The notes beneath the pieces were generated by a model that ran no database searches, was not told the DNA's origin, and worked only from the letters and a program-made list of their open reading frames with translations. The position numbers and the translations under genes are program-made. A stretch of 64,000 nucleotides of DNA from Coriobacteriia bacterium (GTDB lineage: Bacteria; Actinomycetota; Coriobacteriia; Anaerosomatales; Anaerosomataceae): the NCBI GenBank assembly GCA_030652115.1, contig JAUSBK010000003.1, positions 100,950-164,949 of the forward strand, read 5' to 3'. This document shows positions 58,525 to 64,000 of this stretch, one piece after another. Position 1 is the first letter of the stretch. Each line of letters starts with the position of its first letter.

Positions 58525-59040
58525 ATGGGCGGCAGGGCACATCCCGAGTATGCGGCGCTCATCGCTGCCTCCAGTGAGCAGCCGGCGGCCAGGGAGCGTT
58601 GGGTGCAGCAGGAGGACATGCCGACCGTGTGGCGCCGCGTGTTCGTTGCGGCACTCGTGCTCCTCGCGGGCATCGCCTGTGTCATCGTCTTCGTGGTGAA
58701 CGGCGGCAGTGCGCTCGAGGGGACCAGCTGGATGCTCACCGACTGGGCGGCGGCTGTTGATCCGCAGCCCTTCACCATCACCGCCTCGTTCGCCGACGGC
58801 CAGATCAGCGGCATCGCCGCGGTGAACAGCTACAGCGGCGAGTGCGCCGTGGGCGGCATCAAGTTCTCGCCGGGCGCAATCGCCCGCACCGAGATGGCCG
58901 GCGAGCCTGCGGCGATGGAGGCCGAGTCCATCTACTTCGACCTGCTCGCACAGGCGGAGACGTATGTGGTCGAGGACGATATCCTCACGATTCGCGACGC
59001 CGCGGGCGTGGCGCTCCTCGTCTTCGCGCCCGTCGAGTAG
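58525..59040 (+). CDS. META-domain (HslJ-like) protein with N-terminal membrane helix
   Basis: A 171-residue protein with a membrane helix (about 40-60) and an extracytoplasmic META/HslJ-like domain (66-171) whose motifs are EGTSWMLTDW, VNSYSGECAVGG and MEAESIYFDLL. In E. coli HslJ is linked to novobiocin resistance and heat shock. Here its role is open. ATG at 58525 with GGAAGGAG. Ends the 53-59 kb operon. Confidence 0.85.
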   Translation: MGGRAHPEYAALIAASSEQPAARERWVQQEDMPTVWRRVFVAALVLLAGIACVIVFVVNGGSALEGTSWMLTDWAAAVDPQPFTITASFADGQISGIAAVNSYSGECAVGGIKFSPGAIARTEMAGEPAAMEAESIYFDLLAQAETYVVEDDILTIRDAAGVALLVFAPVE

Positions 59041-59118
59041 CCTCCGCGAACGCCGGGTTCGGCGCGTTCTGTGCGTGCCCTGGCTCGGCTGAGCGCGCCG
59101 CCCTCACGGTACGGCCAC

Positions 59119-59148
59119 TTCGACTGAATCATCACATGCGGTTATACT
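59119..59148 (+). promoter_or_regulatory. Promoter of selD
   Basis: -10 TATACT (59143-59148, five of six consensus bases), 18-base spacer, weak -35 TTCGAC (59119-59124). It starts a short leader before GTG 59182, separating selD from the META-domain gene. Confidence 0.5.
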
Positions 59149-59181
59149 GGCTATGCGTTCGTGCGATTGTCAGGAGCCGAT

Positions 59182-60210
59182 GTGGAGCGCGTCCGTCTCA
59201 CAGCGATGTCGAGCAAGGCCGGTTGAGCCGCCAAGTGGGGTCCGGGTGACCTCGCCGCGGTTCTTGAGACGATGAGTCCCGGGGAGTCAGACGACCTGCT
59301 CGTGGGCTTCGACACCTCTGACGATGCCGCCGTCTACATGATGGGCGACCAGGCCGTTCTGCTCACGGTGGACTTCTTCACGCCGATGGTGGACGACCCG
59401 TACGACTTCGGGCGCATCACCGCTGCCAATGCGCTCTCGGACGTCTACGCAATGGGCGGTCGCCCGCTCACCGCGATGAACCTGCTCGCGATGCCCTGCT
59501 CCCTGCCCCCCGAGATCACCGCCGAGGTGCTTCGCGGCGGTGCCGACAAGGTGCGCGAGGCGGGCGCGGTGATCGTCGGCGGCCATACCATCGACGACCA
59601 GGAGCCCAAGTACGGCCTGTCGGTGATGGGCGTGGCGCGCCCGGAGGACGTGGTGCGCAACATCGGCGCAAAGCCGGGCGACCTGCTCGTGCTCACCAAG
59701 CGCCTCGGCGTGGGCATCCTGAACACCGCCATCAAGCAGGGCCTCGAAACCGAAGAGAGCCTGCGCGACGTGATCGAGAGCATGGCGCATCTCAATCGTG
59801 CGGCCGCCGAGGCGATGCTCGAGGTGGGCGTGCATGCGGGCACCGACGTCACCGGCTTTGGCCTGGCGGGTCACGCCCGCGAGATGGCGCATGGCAGCGG
59901 CTGCGCGTGCGAGATCGAACTCGCGAACGTGCCGGTGTGGCCGGGCGTGGTGGAGTACGCCGAGGCCGGCGTGCGCCCCGGTCGAACAGCGGACGTTATC
60001 GCGTACCTCGACCGCTTCGTGGACTGGGGTCCCGCGGGCTTCACCTGGAAGGGCATTCTCGCTGACCCGCAGACGTCGGGTGGTCTGATGATGGCGGTCG
60101 CGCCGGAGAAGGTCGAGGCGCTGCTTGCCGCGCTGGCCGCACGGGGAGAAGAAGCGGCCGTCGTCGGACGGATGACCCACGGCGAGGCCGGCACCATCCG
60201 GATCGTGTAG
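59182..60210 (+). CDS. selD: Selenide, water dikinase SelD, itself a selenoprotein (UGA = Sec)
   Basis: Makes selenophosphate, the Se donor for Sec-tRNA. The true start is GTG 59182 with AGGAG 5 bases upstream. The frame reads ERVRLTAMSSKAG-U-AAKWGPGDLAAVL, with TGA at 59224-59226 as codon 15, where SelD has its catalytic Cys or Sec followed by the essential Lys19 (GUAAK). Without Sec readthrough a gene finder would start at ATG 59272 and lose the N-terminus. Downstream: VGFDTSDDAAVYMM, TVDFFTPMVDDPYDFGRI, VIVGGHTIDD and FGLAGHAREMA. 342 residues. A SECIS-like hairpin follows the UGA. SelA, SelB and tRNA-Sec are not in the window. Confidence 0.96.
59235..59255 (+). promoter_or_regulatory. SECIS-like element of selD
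   Basis: GTGGGGTC (59235-59242) pairs with GACCTCGC (59248-59255), 8 bp with two G-U pairs, loop CGGGT. The loop begins 16 bases after the UGA, within the bacterial SECIS range. Confidence 0.7.
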
Positions 60211-60250
60211 CAGGTCGCGCGGCGCTTCGCCGCGGAAGGGAGCGTTGGGG

Positions 60251-60586
60251 ATGAAGGTCGTGTTCATCAATTCAGACCGCATCGGCGAGGGCGACGACGA
60301 ACTGGGGCGCAAGCTGATGGGGAGCTTCCTCTACTCGCTCGCGCGCACGGAAGCGAAACCGTACGCTGTCGGACTCATGAACGGGGCAGTGCGGCTCGCG
60401 TGCGAAGGCTCCGCCGCCGCTGACGACCTTCGGCTGCTCGAAGCCGACGGCGTGAAGGTGCTCTCGTGCGGCACCTGCCTCGACTGGTTCAAGCTCAAAG
60501 ACGCGCTTGCCGTTGGCGAGGTGGGCACCATGAACGATGCCGCTGCGCTGTTCATGGAGGCCGACAGCGTGGTGAGCGTGGGGTAG
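60251..60586 (+). CDS. YedF-like (DsrE-fold) selenium-metabolism-associated protein
   Basis: A 111-residue DsrE/YedF C-terminal-like protein: VFINSDRIGEGDDELGRKLM at the start, VLSCGTCLDWF near 71-81 with two cysteines, and a closing MNDAAALFM helix. YedF-type proteins often sit beside selD and are thought to pass selenium or sulfur. The TusA-like N-terminal half normally fused is absent and not found nearby. ATG at 60251 with GGAAGGGAG, 40 bases after selD. Confidence 0.85.
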   Translation: MKVVFINSDRIGEGDDELGRKLMGSFLYSLARTEAKPYAVGLMNGAVRLACEGSAAADDLRLLEADGVKVLSCGTCLDWFKLKDALAVGEVGTMNDAAALFMEADSVVSVG

Positions 60587-60608
60587 CCCAAGCACACGGA
60601 CGACCCGA

Positions 60609-60636
60609 GGGCCCGGCATATCTAGCCGGGCCCTTT
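60609..60636 (+). terminator. Intrinsic terminator after the selD operon
   Basis: GGGCCCGGC/GCCGGGCCC, perfect 9-bp stem, 7-base loop, followed by TTT, 22 bases after the YedF-like stop. Confidence 0.8.
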
Positions 60637-60728
60637 GCGTTGTCTGCCCGGCGCTGGGGGAGTGTGTATAGTGATGTGTAACTGCGTTTCAAGATCGGCT
60701 GGATTCCGGCTAAGGCGGGCGAGTCATC

Positions 60729-61004
60729 ATGGCGCGCATGGTGCGCAAGCAGATCGTCATCGACCCCGACCAAGAGCGTGCGCTCGAAGCACACGCGAAG
60801 GCTCTCGGCGTGTCGCAGTCTGCGCTCATCCGGCAGGCGATCGACTCGCTGCTACAGGAGGCCGAGGAGCAGGAGCGGCGGGACGCGGCGTGGGAGTTTC
60901 TGAAGTCGGAGTTCGAGCGCGCGGACCGGGAGGGTTGGGGTAGCGGTGGACGCAGGTGGACGCGGGAGGAGCTGCACGAGCGCGGCGGTTCTGCTCGATA
61001 CTAA
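60729..61004 (+). CDS. Ribbon-helix-helix antitoxin (VapB-like)
   Basis: A 91-residue protein with an N-terminal RHH domain (VRKQIVIDPDQERALEAHAK, then GVSQSALIRQAI) and a charged C-terminus that would wrap the toxin. It would bind its own promoter and neutralise the PIN protein encoded next. ATG at 60729 with a weak ribosome site. Its 3' end overlaps the toxin frame by about 59 bases. Confidence 0.85.
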   Translation: MARMVRKQIVIDPDQERALEAHAKALGVSQSALIRQAIDSLLQEAEEQERRDAAWEFLKSEFERADREGWGSGGRRWTREELHERGGSARY

Positions 61005-61431
61005 CGTCCTGGTCTACGCGGTCGATTCCAGCGAGCCAGACAAGTCCGTGCGGGCGCGCAGCATTCTCGACTCGCTGGAGTCGTCGGGAGTGGCGAGTCT
61101 GTGCGCACAGGTGCTCGGCGAGTACTGCTCGGTCGCACTGCGGAAGTTCCGCCACCTGATTCCGCCCGAAAACGTCGTGCCGCAGGCGGAAGCGTGGGCG
61201 CGGACGTTTCCGGTTCGCAACACGACGACCCGGGTGGTCCTCGAGGCCCTGCGAGGCTGCGTCCGCTATCAGATGCCGTACCACGACGCCCAGATCTGGG
61301 CGGTGGCGCGCGTGCACCGCATCCCGCTCATCCTCTCGGAGGACTTCGCCGACGGGGCGGTCATCGAGGGCGTGCGCTTCGCAAACCCCTTCGCCGAGGG
61401 CTTCGACCTGGACGCTGTCCTCGAGGCGTAG
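60946..61431 (+). CDS. PIN-domain toxin (VapC-like)
   Basis: A 161-residue PIN-type RNase. Acidic site: D18 in LLDTNVLVYA, E near 60 in QVLGEYCS, D in YHDAQIWA and D in LSEDFADG. VapC toxins cleave tRNA or rRNA when the antitoxin is lost. The GTG at 60946 is the best start (GGAGGG upstream), giving a short tail before the usual first strand; a start nearer residue 15 cannot be excluded. The stop is followed with no gap by the stop of the convergent large gene. Confidence 0.85.
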   Translation: MDAGGRGRSCTSAAVLLDTNVLVYAVDSSEPDKSVRARSILDSLESSGVASLCAQVLGEYCSVALRKFRHLIPPENVVPQAEAWARTFPVRNTTTRVVLEALRGCVRYQMPYHDAQIWAVARVHRIPLILSEDFADGAVIEGVRFANPFAEGFDLDAVLEA

Positions 61432-64000
61432 CTACCTCTGGCGCGCCCACTTGAAGCCCGCGAACTGGCCCGAGACCTTCTCCATGAAGTCCGGCAGGCC
61501 GCCGTTGTAGCCGGCGTCCTTGAGGCGCGCCTCCGCCTCGGCGGGCTTGATGCGGCCGGCCTCCACGTCCTCGATGACCTTCATGCCCTCCTGAATCTTG
61601 GGCGGCAGATCTTTCACCTCATAGCCCTGCGTCGTGTAGCCGTCACGGACGCCTTCGAGCGAGTGGGTCGCCTTGCTGGCCTGCTTGTAGGCGTCGAGCG
61701 TGTTGCCCTCGGCATAGGCCTCGATGACCTTCGTCTCGTAGGTCTTGCCGTAGCCCTCGGGGTCGAGCATCGTTGCCCTGCCCTGCTTCACGAGGTCGAT
61801 GTTCGGCGTGACCTGCGTCTTCTCCCATGTCTGCGTCTGCTCGTTCCAGACGTGGCGCTGGTCGGCCATGTCGATGCTCGCCTCTGCGTGGTACTGATCG
61901 GTGCCGAGCTGCTGGTGATCCTTGGCCCACTTTGCGGCACCCTTGGGGTCGGTCGGCCCGCCGGTCTCCTTGGCGAAGATCTTCTGCGACTCGGGCACCC
62001 ACGTCTCCTTCTTGAGCTCGATGAAGCTCTTCTTGCCGGTGACGGGGTCGGCGACCACGTAGCCCGCGCGGTAATCGCGGTCTACGCCGTCGGCGGTGCC
62101 GACGTTGCGGATCTCGACCTCGCGGCCCTTAGCATCGGGAACGTTCTGTTCGATCCAGCTCTTCAGCTTCGCGTCGTGGCCCGCGTAGATCTTCGCGCGG
62201 GTCGAGGTGACCTTCTTCCAGAGGTCGGGGTGCTTCTTCCGTAGTTCGCGCATCGCGTCCGGGTCGCGCATGATGCGCTCGACGGTGGGCGGGTCGACTT
62301 CGCCGAAGGTGCCGGTCTTCCGCTTGATGTCGTTGGCAATGCCTTCGGCCCGGACGGTGGGGTCGGCGCTCGTGGTGCGCGGGTCGGTGTCCGGCGCCTT
62401 CTCGACGACCGGCTCGGCGGGCTTCTGTTCGGGCTTCTGCTCGGGCTTCGAGTCCGCGTCGGCCTCGGGCGCCTTCTTCGCCGGCTCGGCAGCGTCTGTG
62501 TCGCGCGGTGCAGCATCGGTGTCGGGCTTCGTCGGTGTCGTGTCCGCATCCGGAGTGTCGGTCCTCGGCCGGGTGGCACTATCCGCATCGCTGCCCGGGG
62601 TCCGGGTGCGCGGGGCGTCCGGCGCCGGGGCGTCGGGGGTGGCTGCGGGGGTCCGCGGGGGAGGTGCGTCACCCGCGGCGGGTGTCTTCGCCCGCGGCGC
62701 GTCGGGCGTCGCCGGGGTTCTCGTCCGGGGGGCGTCAGGTGTCGCCGCTCCTTTGGCGCGCGGTGCATCGGGCTTCGCGGTCTTTGGCGTCCCCGCATCG
62801 GCGCCCGCACCCTTGGCGCGCGCCTTGGCGGGCGTGATGCCCTTCATGCCGGCGATCTTCTGCAGGAAGCGAACGAGACCCTCGTCGCGGAGCTGCCGGC
62901 CCACGTTCTTCATGGCATTGGTGACCGAGAGGTTCGGGTCGTTGTAGAGCTCCTTGGCGAAGTAGTAGGCGATGAAGAGCGCCCAGGCGATCGCCTTCTT
63001 GTCGCCGGAGAGCTTCGTGAGGAAGTCGGGGTCGGTGAGGCTGCCCTCGAGCACGCCCGTGAGCGTGGAGGTCTGCGCGAGCAGCCAGTCCTCGAGCGTG
63101 CCGCCGGCGAGCCACACCTCCATAGCCGAGACGAGCAGCGGCTTGAGCAGGCCGATCGCAATCGAGCCCACCACGCCGAGGTATGCACCGCTCGCGACGC
63201 CGAGCGCGATGTCGCCACACCACGAGACCCAGTCGAGCGTGTCCTCGATGAGCTGGTACCACCACGCCGCATCGAGATGCTCGTGCTTCTCCTTCATGAG
63301 CTGGTCGTACGCGAAGCTCCAGATCTGCTTGCGCATGTGGAAGAGACCCTCGGCGCCCATCGTGAGCGAGCGCTCGGCCACGAGCGCATAGAGGCGCTCC
63401 TGGTGCTCGGCGGGCACGAACGCGCGGATGATGTCGAGGCAGTTGTCCCGCTCGGTCTCCCACGCGTCCGAGTACGGTTCCATGTTGATGCCGAGCAGAC
63501 GCAGCGGAACGAGCGCCGAGAAGCGGTCGGCGTCGTAGCCGGGGACGCTCGCGAGGAGTGCCGCCGGCACGGGCTCCCCTGCAGTGGGGAGCTTCCGCTC
63601 GAGCGAGGCGTTGAACGTCGCGCTCGGGATGTTGAGCGCACGGACGCCTGCCGGCTCAACCGTGAGCCCGGCCGCGTGGAGTCCGGCGTAGCCGCTGGTG
63701 CCCTCCTGGCCGCCGATCTCGAGCGTCGCCTGCTCGGCGAGGCCGATGTCGGGAGCGATCTCGCCAGAGCCGGGGTCGCGCACGAACACGCGCAGGTCGA
63801 TCGCGGTGGTCCGCGCGCTGCCGTCGGCGGCGAGTGCGAACGCGCCGGTGGAGGGATCCACGTTCGTGCGATCGATGAAGAGCCCCTCCTGCGTCACGAT
63901 CACGTCCACCTGCCGACGAAGCTCGTCGAAGCCGTCGGCGGTGGCGACCACCACGAGCGTGGATGCGGTCTGCGGGCGCGTGGGATCGAGGTTCTCTCCA
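61432..64000 (-). CDS. Large protein with Pro-rich linker and PD-(D/E)xK-like C-terminus; possible polymorphic toxin (partial)
   Basis: 856 codons are visible and the frame is still open at the right edge, so the N-terminus is missing. Seen: a beta-rich part, an amphipathic region, a hydrophobic stretch (about 63110-63235), then a linker of PDAPRTRTP-type repeats (about 62385-62805), then a C-terminal domain with DRDYRAGYVV and FIELKKETW (about 62010-62085). The latter two could be the D and ExK of a PD-(D/E)xK nuclease. Variable linkers before a C-terminal nuclease are typical of polymorphic toxins. No immunity gene follows; the convergent neighbour is VapC. Restriction-like or phage-tail-associated roles are alternatives. 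Confidence 0.7.
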   Translation of the reverse strand, partial: GENLDPTRPQTASTLVVVATADGFDELRRQVDVIVTQEGLFIDRTNVDPSTGAFALAADGSARTTAIDLRVFVRDPGSGEIAPDIGLAEQATLEIGGQEGTSGYAGLHAAGLTVEPAGVRALNIPSATFNASLERKLPTAGEPVPAALLASVPGYDADRFSALVPLRLLGINMEPYSDAWETERDNCLDIIRAFVPAEHQERLYALVAERSLTMGAEGLFHMRKQIWSFAYDQLMKEKHEHLDAAWWYQLIEDTLDWVSWCGDIALGVASGAYLGVVGSIAIGLLKPLLVSAMEVWLAGGTLEDWLLAQTSTLTGVLEGSLTDPDFLTKLSGDKKAIAWALFIAYYFAKELYNDPNLSVTNAMKNVGRQLRDEGLVRFLQKIAGMKGITPAKARAKGAGADAGTPKTAKPDAPRAKGAATPDAPRTRTPATPDAPRAKTPAAGDAPPPRTPAATPDAPAPDAPRTRTPGSDADSATRPRTDTPDADTTPTKPDTDAAPRDTDAAEPAKKAPEADADSKPEQKPEQKPAEPVVEKAPDTDPRTTSADPTVRAEGIANDIKRKTGTFGEVDPPTVERIMRDPDAMRELRKKHPDLWKKVTSTRAKIYAGHDAKLKSWIEQNVPDAKGREVEIRNVGTADGVDRDYRAGYVVADPVTGKKSFIELKKETWVPESQKIFAKETGGPTDPKGAAKWAKDHQQLGTDQYHAEASIDMADQRHVWNEQTQTWEKTQVTPNIDLVKQGRATMLDPEGYGKTYETKVIEAYAEGNTLDAYKQASKATHSLEGVRDGYTTQGYEVKDLPPKIQEGMKVIEDVEAGRIKPAEAEARLKDAGYNGGLPDFMEKVSGQFAGFKWARQR

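Noticed and set aside
59272..60210. SelD starting at ATG 59272
   Set aside because: It would lack the catalytic Cys/Sec and Lys. The GTG 59182 frame with TGA gives the full family N-terminus.

Overview
The window is one 64 kb stretch of high-GC, densely packed bacterial chromosome. Gene families and order point to an anaerobic actinobacterium, most likely a Coriobacteriia-type lineage. Supporting features are mfd - PpiC foldase - mazG - eno - pyk - ftsB - DUF501 - ppx in order, an HspR-controlled dnaK-grpE-dnaJ-hspR-clpB cluster with a HAIR-like operator, many GTG starts and ATGA/TGATG stop-start overlaps. HypF, CooT-like and Ni/Co ECF-transport genes, a 2[4Fe-4S] ferredoxin and two selenocysteine genes fit an anaerobic, nickel- and selenium-using physiology. 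The lineage call is inference from content, not from a phylogenetic marker.

Layout. 1-9.9 kb (mostly minus strand): hypF (cut by the edge), a zinc-ribbon/HEPN protein, an ECF transporter cbiMN-cbiQ-cbiO whose CbiQ has a histidine-rich tail, a CooT-like protein, DUF3842, thioredoxin and thioredoxin reductase, a PIN-TM-TPR fusion and a large anchored exported protein. 10-12.4 kb: lon. 12.4-19 kb: a cell-surface island with two tandem LPFTG-anchored adhesin-like genes, each behind a nearly identical structured leader ending in a terminator, then a secreted HEXXH protease under a c-di-GMP-I riboswitch, then a class E-like sortase. CRP-like palindromes lie upstream of both adhesins and the sortase. 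19-28 kb: epimerase, UDG-like protein, ferredoxin and the chaperone cluster. 28-42 kb: MFS transporter, GerMN protein, PAS-GAF-PP2C phosphatase, TrkH with a tiny membrane ORF, threonine aldolase, a selenocysteine peroxiredoxin, NYN nuclease, DUF554, endonuclease III, an L,D-transpeptidase and a lipoprotein. 42-53 kb: the mfd-to-ppx housekeeping block, ending in tRNA-Leu(UAA). 53-60.6 kb: a tightly coupled operon (B12-binding protein, TPR protein, glycosidase-like protein, GGDEF-EAL protein, META-domain protein), then selD (itself a UGA/Sec gene) and a YedF-like gene. 60.7-64 kb: a VapBC-type pair facing a large protein with a proline-rich linker and a nuclease-like C-terminus.

How they work together. 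The most interesting unit is the surface island. A c-di-GMP riboswitch controls a small secreted zinc protease lying between sortase-anchored adhesins and their sortase. This resembles the attach/release logic known from Clostridioides difficile (PPEP-1 and its LPXTG substrates), but with unrelated-looking, duplicated leader RNAs in front of the adhesins. An EAL phosphodiesterase elsewhere in the window could feed the same signal. Separately, selD and the peroxiredoxin are both interrupted by in-frame UGA at catalytic positions, each followed by a SECIS-like hairpin, so plain ORF calling truncates both genes.
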